Positions 8,353 through 16,391 of a stretch of DNA of 35,369 nt are shown here, piece by piece (the stretch's first letter is position 1; each line of letters opens with the position of its first letter). The position numbers and the translations under genes were made by a program. This DNA comes from Planctomycetota bacterium (GTDB taxonomy: Bacteria > Planctomycetota > Phycisphaerae > Tepidisphaerales > Tepidisphaeraceae). The notes beneath the pieces were generated by a model. That model saw only the letters and a list, made by a program, of their open reading frames with translations, was not told where the DNA came from and made no database searches. Where the stretch lies: positions 1 to 35,369 of the forward strand of contig JBCDKH010000014.1 in assembly GCA_038746835.1 (NCBI GenBank), given 5' to 3'.

Positions 8353-8999
8353 TCAAAGGCTCCCAGCTTGAGTTTCAGGTTGCTCATCGCTTGGCTGAGG
8401 GTCGCTTTGACAGTCCCCTCGGCGCAGCCCATCACGGCCGCTGTGTCGCGGACCGAGAGCTGCTCAAAGTGCCGAAGCACGACCGCCTCTCGTTGACGGT
8501 CGGACAGGTGCAGCACTGCCAAACGCACGGCGTCAATTTGTTCGGCCGTGTCGGCAACAGCCGCAGGAGCAGGCTGTCGGTCGACGGGCTCGGCCGCGTC
8601 GTGATTCGTGAAAGGAACGCGGCGTTGCATCTCGCGACAAACGTTCAATGCGATGCCCAATCCCCAGGTTCGCACAGAACTCCTGCCGTCGAACCTCGCG
8701 ATCTCGCGGATGAACCGCAGGCCAGTCTCTTGCGTCGCGTCACACGCAGCATCACGGCGACGAAGGATCGAAACGGCATAGCGATACCACACGTCCTGCT
8801 CTGCTCGAAGGAGCTCGTTCAACGCGGCACGATCACCGCACCGCGCCGCCTCGACTCGCGCCGGAGGCGTGGACGCCACACTCACGCTGTCGCCGCTCTG
8901 TGAGACGGATGTGTCGAGCCAACGTCGCAACTTCAACCCCGGTCGGGTTTCCAACAGAGCTGCAGCGTGTTGGGTGCTTTGGAACACAACCATCTCCAA
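8349..8999 (-). CDS. ECF-type RNA polymerase sigma factor
   Basis: Up to 216 residues. Sigma region 2 spans about residues 50-125 (AALNELLRAEQDVWYRYAVS, then DATQETGLRFIREIARFDG and RTWGLGIALNVCREMQRR). Region 4 spans about 158-212 (LSDRQREAVVLRHFEQLSV, MGCAEGTVKATLSQAMSNLK) with a helix-turn-helix. It should direct RNA polymerase to a small regulon, most simply the cluster it heads. The start is uncertain: TTG at 8999 and ATG at 8993 are both in frame without well-spaced ribosome sites, and the first ~45 residues exceed the usual ECF length, so a GTG nearer to region 2 is possible. The stop overlaps the anti-sigma-like ATG by 4 nt, a sign of coupled translation. Confidence 0.88.
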   Translation of the reverse strand: MEMVVFQSTQHAAALLETRPGLKLRRWLDTSVSQSGDSVSVASTPPARVEAARCGDRAALNELLRAEQDVWYRYAVSILRRRDAACDATQETGLRFIREIARFDGRSSVRTWGLGIALNVCREMQRRVPFTNHDAAEPVDRQPAPAAVADTAEQIDAVRLAVLHLSDRQREAVVLRHFEQLSVRDTAAVMGCAEGTVKATLSQAMSNLKLKLGAFE

Positions 9000-9084
9000 G
9001 TTACAGCCGCGTGGTCATCTCGGGCCACACGTGAGTGCGAACCAGCGGCGTCCGGTTTAGTCGTCATCCGATATTTTCGCTCCG

Positions 9085-9152
9085 CTGACCGCGGCTACGA
9101 ACCCGCCGACCCCGACCGCCGCGCCGTCGGCATCACGGAGGACGACAAGTAG
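9085..9152 (+). pseudogene. Remnant of the 3' end of a tricorn-like gene
   Basis: Bases 9102-9161 match 3780-3839 at 54 of 60 positions by my count, and the first 38 are identical. The match continues back to about 9085 with a 12-nt deletion. In frame it reads RGYEPADPDRRAVGITEDDK then stop, against the tricorn-like tail RGYSPADRPADPDRRAVGITESDK (shown here with its extra four residues). Similarity stops abruptly upstream of 9085. It is followed by a hairpin like that after the intact gene. This is the end of a lost paralogue or the trace of a segmental duplication. Confidence 0.8.
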
Positions 9153-9186
9153 TCTGACTCGGCACGACGTCGCGGCCACACGAAAA

Positions 9187-9216
9187 CGGCCCGCCCGGCT
9201 CTCGCCGGTCGGGCCG
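9187..9216. terminator. Bidirectional hairpin terminator
   Basis: Two 12-nt arms (CGGCCCGCCCGG / CCGGTCGGGCCG) pair at 11 of 12 positions around a 6-nt loop. On the minus strand the hairpin is followed by TTTT, fitting intrinsic termination of the gene ending at 9247. It is the counterpart of the hairpin at 3867-3890 in the duplicated flank. Confidence 0.7.
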
Positions 9217-9246
9217 CCTCAACAGAAAAGGAAGCATCGTGCGTCG

Positions 9247-9936
9247 CTACGCCGCCAGACGGACCTGGCCGCCGGGCAGGTTGGTTGTCGCCGCATCCGC
9301 CAGCGGCCCGACTTCGCCGCGGCCGTTGTAGTAGTTGGCCGTCACCCAGATCGTCGCACCGGCCGGCACGTCGAGCGGCATCGCGATCGTGTGGTTCATC
9401 CGCGTCGCCTGGCCCGCGTGCGTCCAGCCGCCGATGTGCGTCGGGACCGTCGGGCTGACCGCGTAGTAGACGTTCATGCCGTTGATGCCCGCCGGCTTGC
9501 CGGCCCGGCCGTCTTCGCGGCGAATCTTGATCGCCACCATGTGCCGCTGGCACTCGCTGATCGTGACGACCGGCTCTTCAGTCGGGGCCGGCCGCTCGGT
9601 GCGGGTGCGATCCGGCACCGTGATGCCCAGGGTCCGCCGCTGGAAGTCGGTGGTCTCCGGCCGCGCCTGAATCTGGCGAACCAGGGCTCGTGTTGCCGTG
9701 CGCAGTTCGCGCAATTTTTCCTGCTGTTCTTCGACAACAGGCCCGGTGCGGGTGTGCGGGTTGCTCGCCATGCCGACGAGCGTCTGAGTGTCCGTCAGGA
9801 TGCCCTGGTACGCCGTGAAGGCGGCGGGGTCGACGCCGTAATCAGTCGGCTCAGGCGCAATGTTGGCGACGAAGGAGACGCACCACTCGATGAGGTCGGC
9901 GATGCGATTTGGCAGATAGTCGGTACGTCCGGGCAT
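9247..9936 (-). CDS. Conserved hypothetical protein with helical N-terminus and fn3-like end
   Basis: The start is taken at the ATG at 9936 (MPGRTDYLPNRIADLIEWC), giving 229 residues; the frame stays open upstream to 10101, but that part looks non-coding. The N-terminal ~100 residues look helical (DYLPNRIADLIEWC through EEQQEKLRELRTATRALVRQ). A Pro-rich hinge (ERPAPTEEPVVTI) leads to a beta-rich C-terminal half ending in IWVTANYYNGRGEVGPLADA, which resembles an fn3 strand pattern. I recall similar proteins of unknown function in several environmental bacteria but no established role. There is no signal peptide. The end of a diverged paralogue lies at 3902-3990. A hairpin with a T-run follows on its own strand. 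Confidence 0.8.
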   Translation of the reverse strand: MPGRTDYLPNRIADLIEWCVSFVANIAPEPTDYGVDPAAFTAYQGILTDTQTLVGMASNPHTRTGPVVEEQQEKLRELRTATRALVRQIQARPETTDFQRRTLGITVPDRTRTERPAPTEEPVVTISECQRHMVAIKIRREDGRAGKPAGINGMNVYYAVSPTVPTHIGGWTHAGQATRMNHTIAMPLDVPAGATIWVTANYYNGRGEVGPLADAATTNLPGGQVRLAA

Positions 9937-10135
9937 GGGAGTTCTCGGTAGAAGATCGTGGAACCAGCCGGCCCCGGTATCACCGTGACACCCGCCGGCT
10001 GAGACCTGTGTCGACCACCACGGCAGGGCACTTTGGGCGAGGACAAGATTTTTCCCGACTGCGTCTTCCCTTCTGTCGTCTCGAATCGCGACCGACGGCA
10101 TCAGTTAAAGTGCATGCCGCCGACAACGCAGCGTC
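9937..10135. other. Intergenic region between divergent genes
   Basis: These 199 bases separate the minus-strand hypothetical (start 9936) from the plus-strand frameshifted gene (start 10136) and should hold promoters for both. I see no strong -35/-10 pair or operator-like palindrome by eye. Confidence 0.4.
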
Positions 10136-10539
10136 ATGGCCGACTTCGGGATCATCCTGCTCATCTTCATCTTCATCGTCGGCGTCGTGCTTGCCTTCCC
10201 GCTCGCAGCCGGTACCTGCGCTACGCTCGGAGCTCCGCTGTTCGCCCTCGACTGGCTAGGGGAGCACTGTCCCGGCTTCACGCACCTCCGCCGCCTCTAC
10301 CGTTCGGGCCGCCTCGTCATCCGGTTCATCGCCCCCAACATCCGCCGCGACGTCGAAGTCCTCGACGCTTCCCGCGTCTATGACGGCCTGCTCCTCGTCC
10401 GACAACGAACTTGGAACGTCCTCTACGCGTCCCATGGCGAAGGCCGAAGCCGCCGTTCGGCGAGCTTGAAACGGTCGCCATCAACGAACTGTGGTTGCGA
10501 ACCGGCCGCCCCTGGGGCGGGCCGGTGCCGACGAAGTAG
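10136..10539 (+). pseudogene. Small membrane protein gene with a frameshift
   Basis: The frame from ATG 10136 encodes one N-terminal membrane helix (about residues 5-32, ILLIFIFIVGVVLAFPLAAG) and a soluble part that reads well to about residue 102 (TWNVLYASHGEG). Beyond that the frame becomes Arg/Ser-rich and runs on to 10843 over an opposite-strand gene remnant. In the frame starting at 10444 the expected coding texture resumes (PPFGELETVAINELWLRTG) and stops at TAG 10537-10539. A one-base loss near 10440 would explain this. The intact product would be about 134 residues. The function is not recognised. A sequencing error remains possible. Confidence 0.6.
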
Positions 10540-10542
10540 CGT

Positions 10543-10622
10543 TGAGTCAAAACGAACACGGTTCCGCTTTTGGTCACACTCGATTCCCGGCACTTGCAGC
10601 AACCCTCTGACTCAAACGAACA
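10543..10622. repeat. Pair of imperfect 15-nt direct repeats
   Basis: TGAGTCAAAACGAAC (10543-10557) and TGACTCAAACGAAC (from 10608) nearly repeat each other 65 nt apart, just after the frameshifted gene and before the WD40 pseudogene. No function is evident; they may mark a small rearrangement. Confidence 0.35.
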
Positions 10623-10664
10623 AGCTGCATCTGTGGCCAATCTTATGCCAGACATCGATCTCAT

Positions 10665-11495
10665 TCACGGGACGCCCCATGTCTTCGCGGTCCCGTCGTA
10701 GGACCCCGAGAGAATCAGCCGCCCGTCCGGAGAGACAACGAGATCGCGAACACGTTTCTCATGGGCTTGGATCGTGTGCATCTTCTCGCCGGTCACGAGA
10801 TTCCAGAGCAGGACACGCCCAAAGTCGTCGCCCGCGGCAATGACATTGTCACTGACGAACGCGACGGCGAAGACCTTGTAGCCGTGACGGAACGTCCCGA
10901 GTTCTTCGCCGGTCGTCGCGTTCCATGCACGAACCGTGCCGTCGCGTGACGTGGACGCGATGCGATCGCCACGGACGGCCAGGTCGAGCACGACGTCACT
11001 GTGGCCGTTGAGCTCCCGCTCCATCTCGCCGGTCGCGTAGCTCCACACCTCCACACGGCCGTGTTCGGTCCCGGTGAAAGCCCGCTCCGGCGACACCGCG
11101 ACGGATCAGACGTGCAGGTTTCCGGCGCCTGGCTGTAGCTGAGAGTCCTCGACCTCTTTGCGATTCGCGACGTCAAAGACATGCACGCGGGTATCGCCGC
11201 GAAAGACGAAGAGCCGCGACCCGTCCGGGCTGAAGAGTGACCGCCAAGCGACGACGCCCGCATCGAGCGGGAACCAGCCGATCCGCCGGCCGTCACTCAT
11301 GCTCCCGAGCGTCACGGTCGGCTTCGCCCACGCGTGTTGTCCGTGAGCCGTCACCACGGCGAGGACCAACCCGTCCGGCGAAACGGTGACGCCCTGCACC
11401 TGCCACGTAAGGTCTTGCCCAAGCCGGACCGGCTGGATGACGGCGGTCTATTCGCCGGTCTGAAGGTTAAAGAAGCGGACCGTGTCGCACTTCAC
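10665..11495 (-). pseudogene. WD40-repeat gene remnant with two in-frame stops
   Basis: A single minus-strand frame encodes consecutive WD40 repeats (VSPDGSRLFVFRGDTRVHVF, DRIASTSRDGTVRAWNATTG, FGRVLLWNLVTGEK, DGRLILSGSYDGTAKTW). It is broken by TAG at 11448-11450 (after FFNLQTGE) and TGA at 11106-11108. At the second stop the frame continues without shift: NLHV-stop-SVAVSPERAF, where WD40 logic expects Trp, so a TGG-to-TGA change is likely. No start or kinase part remains; similarity is lost upstream of about 11495. It lies just downstream of the kinase-WD40 gene on the same strand and could be the end of a lost paralogue or the kinase's former C-terminus. Confidence 0.8.
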
Positions 11496-11552
11496 GTTTT
11501 GAGAACAGCCTTGAATCCACGCTGCCGCTAATCAGCTTCACGCGCACGCAAA

Positions 11553-14500
11553 TCAGCTTGCGGCTCTCCGCGCGCGGGATCGACGTTCACCTTCAATATA
11601 TCGCAAAAGCATTTTGCTGGCTTCGCCTCGCAGTCTGTCGTCGATCTCGGCGTTCGTCCGGATCATTCGAGCGACGTCCGATGCGTCGCCCCGGGTCTCC
11701 TCCCAGAGCGTGCCAATCATCTCTTCTGCTGACATCTTGGCTGCCCTGACCGCTTGCTGCTCATCCAGTTGCCGTGTTGGATCAGCGGAGTCCCAAACGC
11801 CCACAATCGTCTCATTCTCGCAGATAGAGACAGTAATGAGCCTTCGACCGCTTCGGTCGAACGCCATCCAACCGAGGTACACGTCGTCTCTGACGTCTCG
11901 TCGAGATAGGGCGCCGAGGTATCGCGGAGCACGACCGCTTTCGCTGCCAACAATTGACACGCCTCCTTCCACCGTACCGACAGCCAGTCGTTCCCCGTCT
12001 GGATGGAATGCGAACCCACTTACCAGTTGAGTATTGATCCGAACGACGTTAGTGGGATGGCTGACTCCGGCAGCAGCGTCTGTAATCTCTTCGCCAGCTC
12101 TCAAAACAGCGATCGAGGGTCCACGGAGGTCGACTTCACCGGTCGAGGGAACCGTGTCGAACATCTGATAGGCAATGTCGCCCGAGTATGGATTGACCTC
12201 GGCAACGAACATAGCTTTCGTCTCAGCTATTACGCTCTCGATTCGGGTCCACGAATTTGTGTCCCAGCGACTGATCTCATCGTACGGAAACGACGTCCCA
12301 ATTAGAGTATGACCGTCGTGAGAGAACATTAGATCGATGAAGCCATCGTACTCGACTTCGACACATGTCTGTATCTCTCCACGTCGAGTATCGATAACGT
12401 ACAGTGCTGAGCTGACCGTGACATCCTCTGATAAGAACGTCGCAGCAATCAAATAGTCCCCACTCGGATGCCAGCAAATCCGATCTGACTTCATCTGATG
12501 ATCACCTTGATCTATCAACCAAACGTATTCAAGAGACCATGTATCAATGAGCGATATAGAATCGCGTCGTACGATTGCAAGTCGTGATCCATCAGGTGAC
12601 AGAGATAAGTCCGTGACACGACTACCGTCGCCAATGATCGATACCAGATGTTCGGCCCTATCATAGTCGTAGATGTGAATATCTCCGCTGTCGCCGACCA
12701 TGTAGACAAGCTCTCGATGCGTATCAGTGTCTATATCGATGGCAGTTGCGGTATAGGGTTTTGTGAACGAACGGTACGCGGACTGCTCGGTCGCACGGCG
12801 CCGTGAGACGAGCCAGAGTGCTGGGTTCGACCGTTGCCGATCATCGTCGATCTCCGATCTAGATAAAAACGAACGGCGTTCATCGCCGTAACATGGTAGG
12901 CCCTCTTGGTCACGAATGCTGTCCGATTGCAATGGCTCGATTGACAGACGCGGTGACCGGGGAGTGCCGAGGCTTCGGCGACCGCCTTTTGAATATGGCC
13001 GAAACCGTCGAAGGTCCGTTGGAATAACAAAATTGTCCAGCAAAAGTGAAAGCTCCGCGTTTTCGATGTGGCGGCCGCTGTCGACTGTCCAGGATTGCGC
13101 CCCGGTAGACTGATTATCAATGTTAAACATGACATGCACGTGGCGGCCGCCTTGCGAAAAGGCAAGTTGTAACCTATCTACGTCTTTGATCGATCGTTCG
13201 AAGAAGAGGGAGTGATCTGAGAAATCCCAAATCTTCAGCTTGCCGTCGACGGACAGGGCCGCGATCTGCGAACGGTTTGGACGGAATCGGACCTCGGCCA
13301 CGTGACTTTGGCTGACAACGAAATGTCGCGGTTCACTCGTTGGCTGGACGACATTGAACAGCCTCACATGGCCGTCCGCTCCCCCGACTGCGACAAGTGA
13401 GCCATCAGCGGTCATCGCGATCGGTGTCGTGGCACTTCCTTCGCCCGCAGTGGTTTCTAGGTCGGGCTTGAGATTCCAAGGCGAGCGGCTGATGTCCCAG
13501 ACCCGTAGACGTCCCGTGTCGTCGATCGCGGCGAGAACGGTGCCGTCTTCGCTCGTGTCGATGTCGATACCGACGACGACGCCAAGCAACTCTGTCGAGA
13601 ATTCCTCAATTGCGGGTGTCCACCACCTGTCGGCTTGGAGGGCCGCTGCTTTGTTCCGAAGAACGCCCCATTCCCAACCCCTGACATCTTCGGGCGTCTT
13701 TTCAAGCCACTCGAACGCATCACCGGGTCGGAAGTCATCGAGTGAGGCGGACACGAATGAGAGCGTGTTGGCGTAGCTGAGTCTCTTGTTCTCGTTAAGT
13801 CGTTCGACGGCTTCGTTCCGCGCTTCGTTGGCTGCTCGGGCGGCAGCGATCGATTCATTGCGTCGAAGGACTGCGACTTCGGCTTCTTCGTCAGCCCGCT
13901 GGCCCTCTCGAATCGCGTGTGTAGCGAAAACCGAGGTGGAAAGCAGTCCCAAAAGCAGTGCGATCAAGACCGACGCTGCGGCGACGACGGGGCCGCGATG
14001 GCGGCGAACGAGCTTGCGGAGTTGATAGATGTGTGAAGGCGGGGCGGCCTCGACGGGGTCGCCCGCTGCATGTCGTTCGACATCGTCGGCGAAATTGCCG
14101 GCCGAGTCGTACCGCCGGGATCGGTCCTTCTCGAGCGCCTTCATCACCATCCAGTCAAGCTCGCCGCGCATCAGCAGTCCCAAGCGTTTTGGTTCAGACC
14201 GTCGGTGCTTGGCGATCTCGGGCGAGGTGACGAGGCTCGTCGACACCCGCGTACTTGGCTTCGGCGGCTCTTCCTCGCGGATGATGCGTTGCCATTCGTC
14301 GATAGCACCTTTGGCAAAGCGCGTGTGATCTAGGGGCGTGGTGCCGGTGAGCAGTTCATAGAGGATGACGCCCAGCGAGTAGACGTCGCTGCGGGTGTCG
14401 ACGTCGAGGCTGCCGTCGGCCTGTTCGGGGCTCATGTATTCGAGCGTGCCGATCATGCCGCCGTGGGCGGTGAAGAGCGTCTTTTCGGTCAGCCGTTGGC

Positions 14501-15224
14501 TGATCGCCTTGGCGATGCCGAAGTCAATGACCTTGGCGAAGGGCCGGCCGTCCTCGGTGGCGACGAGCACGTTGGCGGGCTTGAGGTCGCGGTGGATGAC
14601 GCCTTTTTGGTGGGCGTGCTGGACGGCGCTGCAGACCTGGCGGAACAGGTCGAGGCGGGCGGGGATGTCGAGGCTGTGCTTGTCGGCGTACGCCGTGATC
14701 GGGTCGCCGCGGACGAGGTCCATGACGAAGTACGGCCGGCCCGTGTCGGTCACGCCGGCGTCCAGCACGCGGGCGATGTGCGGGTGGTCCATCAAGGCCA
14801 GCGCCTGCCGCTCGGCCTCGAAGCGGGCGACGACGGCCATCGTGTCCATGCCGAGCTTGATGACTTTTAGGGCGACTCGCCGGACGACCGGGCTCGTCTG
14901 CTCGGCCATCCAGACGCTGCCCATGCCGCCCTCGCCGAGGCGTTGGAGCAGCTTGTACCGGCCGATCAGTTGGCCTTTCTTCTCCGTCTTGCCGAAGCCG
15001 TCGAACTCGGTCGGCGGCTTGGCCATCAGCCGGTCGGCCGGCACCTGCAAAAAGCCCTCGCCGTCGGCCGCCTCGGCGGCTTCGACGAGCGCCGCCACTT
15101 CCTCGCCGAGCGCCTCGTCGTCGCCGACCGCGTCGAGGATGAAGGACGGGCGCTCGTCCGGCGGCAGGTCCATCGCCTGCTCGAAGAGCTTTTGGACGCG
15201 TTGTGGGTCGGGCTGGTCAGGCAT
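11553..15224 (-). CDS. Membrane Ser/Thr protein kinase with C-terminal WD40 sensor
   Basis: This 1223-residue protein has a short N-terminal helical domain (1-65) and a Hanks-type kinase domain (about 90-370). The key residues are all present: GEGGMGSV (97-104), VALK Lys120, HRDLKPAN with Asp213, DFG with Asp234, and the MSPEQ activation-loop end. One membrane helix follows (about 411-433), then a coiled stretch and WD40-like repeats to the end. It should phosphorylate cytoplasmic targets in response to an extracytoplasmic signal. Its ATG overlaps the stop of the upstream ECF sigma gene by 8 nt, so the two are co-translated; sigma-kinase pairs are a known planctomycete arrangement. The WD40 part has much lower G+C (40% at 12481-12540) than the kinase part (75% at 14881-14940, hand counts). 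Confidence 0.93.
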   Translation of the reverse strand: MPDQPDPQRVQKLFEQAMDLPPDERPSFILDAVGDDEALGEEVAALVEAAEAADGEGFLQVPADRLMAKPPTEFDGFGKTEKKGQLIGRYKLLQRLGEGGMGSVWMAEQTSPVVRRVALKVIKLGMDTMAVVARFEAERQALALMDHPHIARVLDAGVTDTGRPYFVMDLVRGDPITAYADKHSLDIPARLDLFRQVCSAVQHAHQKGVIHRDLKPANVLVATEDGRPFAKVIDFGIAKAISQRLTEKTLFTAHGGMIGTLEYMSPEQADGSLDVDTRSDVYSLGVILYELLTGTTPLDHTRFAKGAIDEWQRIIREEEPPKPSTRVSTSLVTSPEIAKHRRSEPKRLGLLMRGELDWMVMKALEKDRSRRYDSAGNFADDVERHAAGDPVEAAPPSHIYQLRKLVRRHRGPVVAAASVLIALLLGLLSTSVFATHAIREGQRADEEAEVAVLRRNESIAAARAANEARNEAVERLNENKRLSYANTLSFVSASLDDFRPGDAFEWLEKTPEDVRGWEWGVLRNKAAALQADRWWTPAIEEFSTELLGVVVGIDIDTSEDGTVLAAIDDTGRLRVWDISRSPWNLKPDLETTAGEGSATTPIAMTADGSLVAVGGADGHVRLFNVVQPTSEPRHFVVSQSHVAEVRFRPNRSQIAALSVDGKLKIWDFSDHSLFFERSIKDVDRLQLAFSQGGRHVHVMFNIDNQSTGAQSWTVDSGRHIENAELSLLLDNFVIPTDLRRFRPYSKGGRRSLGTPRSPRLSIEPLQSDSIRDQEGLPCYGDERRSFLSRSEIDDDRQRSNPALWLVSRRRATEQSAYRSFTKPYTATAIDIDTDTHRELVYMVGDSGDIHIYDYDRAEHLVSIIGDGSRVTDLSLSPDGSRLAIVRRDSISLIDTWSLEYVWLIDQGDHQMKSDRICWHPSGDYLIAATFLSEDVTVSSALYVIDTRRGEIQTCVEVEYDGFIDLMFSHDGHTLIGTSFPYDEISRWDTNSWTRIESVIAETKAMFVAEVNPYSGDIAYQMFDTVPSTGEVDLRGPSIAVLRAGEEITDAAAGVSHPTNVVRINTQLVSGFAFHPDGERLAVGTVEGGVSIVGSESGRAPRYLGALSRRDVRDDVYLGWMAFDRSGRRLITVSICENETIVGVWDSADPTRQLDEQQAVRAAKMSAEEMIGTLWEETRGDASDVARMIRTNAEIDDRLRGEASKMLLRYIEGERRSRARRAAS

Positions 15225-15741
15225 TGCAGTCTTTCAGCAGGCGGTAGAGCTGGGCTCGGGCGAATTGCCAGTCGCGTTTGACGGTGCGTTCGGTGATGTC
15301 GAGGGCTTCGGCGATCTCGGCGAGCGAGAAACCGCCGAAGAACTTCATGCGCACCACGTCGGCCGCGCGGTTGTTGCTTCCCCCACCTAAGCGGGAGATG
15401 GCTTCGTCAAGGGACAGGATTTCTTCGCACCGGTCGGCGGCGGCGAGTTGCAGGGCGTCGGGCAGGTCGTCCCACCGAACCGGCCGGGCGTCGCCGCCAC
15501 GTTTGTCGGCGAGCTTCTGGCGGGCGTGGTCGACGAGCACACGCCGCATCGCGGTCGTCGCGGCCTTGAAGTACGCGGCGGCGTTGGGGTAGCTGCCGCG
15601 ACGCAACCGCAGAAAAACTTCGTGAACGACGGCCGTCGCGGAGAGCGTGTGGTCGCGACGCTCCTGCTGCATCATCCGCCCGGCGGCCTGGCGCAGCTGG
15701 TCATAAAGCTGCCGATCGAACGGCGACGTTTCGTCTGCCAT
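15217..15741 (-). CDS. ECF sigma factor paired with a Ser/Thr kinase
   Basis: The start is taken at ATG 15741 (MADETSPFDRQLYDQLRQ), giving 174 residues. The in-frame ATG at 15777 would overlap the divergent gene start and adds nothing conserved. Region 2 includes AAGRMMQQERRDHTLSATAV and VHEVFLRLRRG. Region 4 includes RMKFFGGFSLAEIAEAL and ITERTVKRDWQFARAQLYRL. The pattern fits the ECF group (Sigma70_ECF type) common in Planctomycetota and Acidobacteriota, which typically neighbours protein kinases. There is no anti-sigma gene here; activity is probably controlled by phosphorylation from the downstream kinase (inference). The 8-nt overlap with the kinase start (15217-15224) supports a single operon. 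Confidence 0.9.
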   Translation of the reverse strand: MADETSPFDRQLYDQLRQAAGRMMQQERRDHTLSATAVVHEVFLRLRRGSYPNAAAYFKAATTAMRRVLVDHARQKLADKRGGDARPVRWDDLPDALQLAAADRCEEILSLDEAISRLGGGSNNRAADVVRMKFFGGFSLAEIAEALDITERTVKRDWQFARAQLYRLLKDCNA

Positions 15742-15775
15742 CGGCCGCAGGATATCGAAAGCGAACAGCGTTCGC

Positions 15776-16192
15776 ATGTCGGATACGCTGTCATGGACCG
15801 TGAGCGACGACTACCAGCGACGCACGGAGGAACTCGGGCGGGCGCTGCGAAAGCAGGGCGTGCGGGGGCGGGAGTTCGCGCCGTGGCCGTACCGAGTGGC
15901 ATGGCGGATGGGATGGCGGGTGCGGTCGCCGTTGTATCAGCCGCTGTGGTTGCTGGCGATCGTGTGGGGCGTGCCGTACGGCGTGACGCTGGCGATTCTA
16001 TTTTGGCTGGACTCGGCGACGATCGGGTGGCTGACATCAAACGTGGGCGGGGACGGTGGATTCAGTTGCGCGATGATCGTCTTCATGAGCACGTTCTGGG
16101 GCGTCGGGATGGCTTGGTGGTTGAAGAGCAGATTCCGCAACGTGACGCTGCCGCCTTGGGACGCGGCACCCCCTGGCGAAGCAACCGCATGA
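15776..16192 (+). CDS. Small membrane protein, DUF6404-like
   Basis: 138 residues. The N-terminal ~45 residues are polar (EELGRALRKQGVRGREFAPW, then YRVAWRMGWRVRSP). Two membrane helices follow at about 57-78 (LLAIVWGVPYGVTLAILFWL) and 96-115 (CAMIVFMSTFWGVGMAWWL). This layout, and the short LWRLG-like motif before the first helix, match my memory of the DUF6404 family of unknown function. The start at 15776 or a GTG eight codons later cannot be told apart; neither has a good ribosome site. It is divergent from the sigma-kinase operon, with only 34 nt between starts, so promoter regions must overlap. Confidence 0.7.
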   Translation: MSDTLSWTVSDDYQRRTEELGRALRKQGVRGREFAPWPYRVAWRMGWRVRSPLYQPLWLLAIVWGVPYGVTLAILFWLDSATIGWLTSNVGGDGGFSCAMIVFMSTFWGVGMAWWLKSRFRNVTLPPWDAAPPGEATA

Positions 16193-16391
16193 GGCAGCCG
16201 TGGCTCGACGTTGGCTTCGCGCGGGTGAACGTAAGCGGGCTTGGCGGCAAACTACGAGCTGAAGCTCGTGCCACCGGGGATGGGGTGAGTGAACCCATCA
16301 CGGCATTGGCGTCATCCCGGGCAGGATGGCTGTCAGGATGGGTGGGAGCGGCGCCGGCCTTGCAGAGACTGAGGCCTAGGCGGACGTCATT
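16193..16391. other. Non-coding stretch with a short palindrome
   Basis: This is the first part of a 616-nt region without a convincing gene (16193-16808). An inverted repeat, ACGAGCT-GA-AGCTCGT, lies at 16254-16269, 62 nt after the preceding stop. It could be a terminator stem or a dispersed element; I cannot test copy number. No coding frame with family-like texture was found. Confidence 0.4.

Noticed and set aside
9937-10101. Upstream extension of the 9247-9936 gene
   Set aside because: The 55 extra codons show no coding texture and the family-like N-terminus begins at the ATG at 9936.
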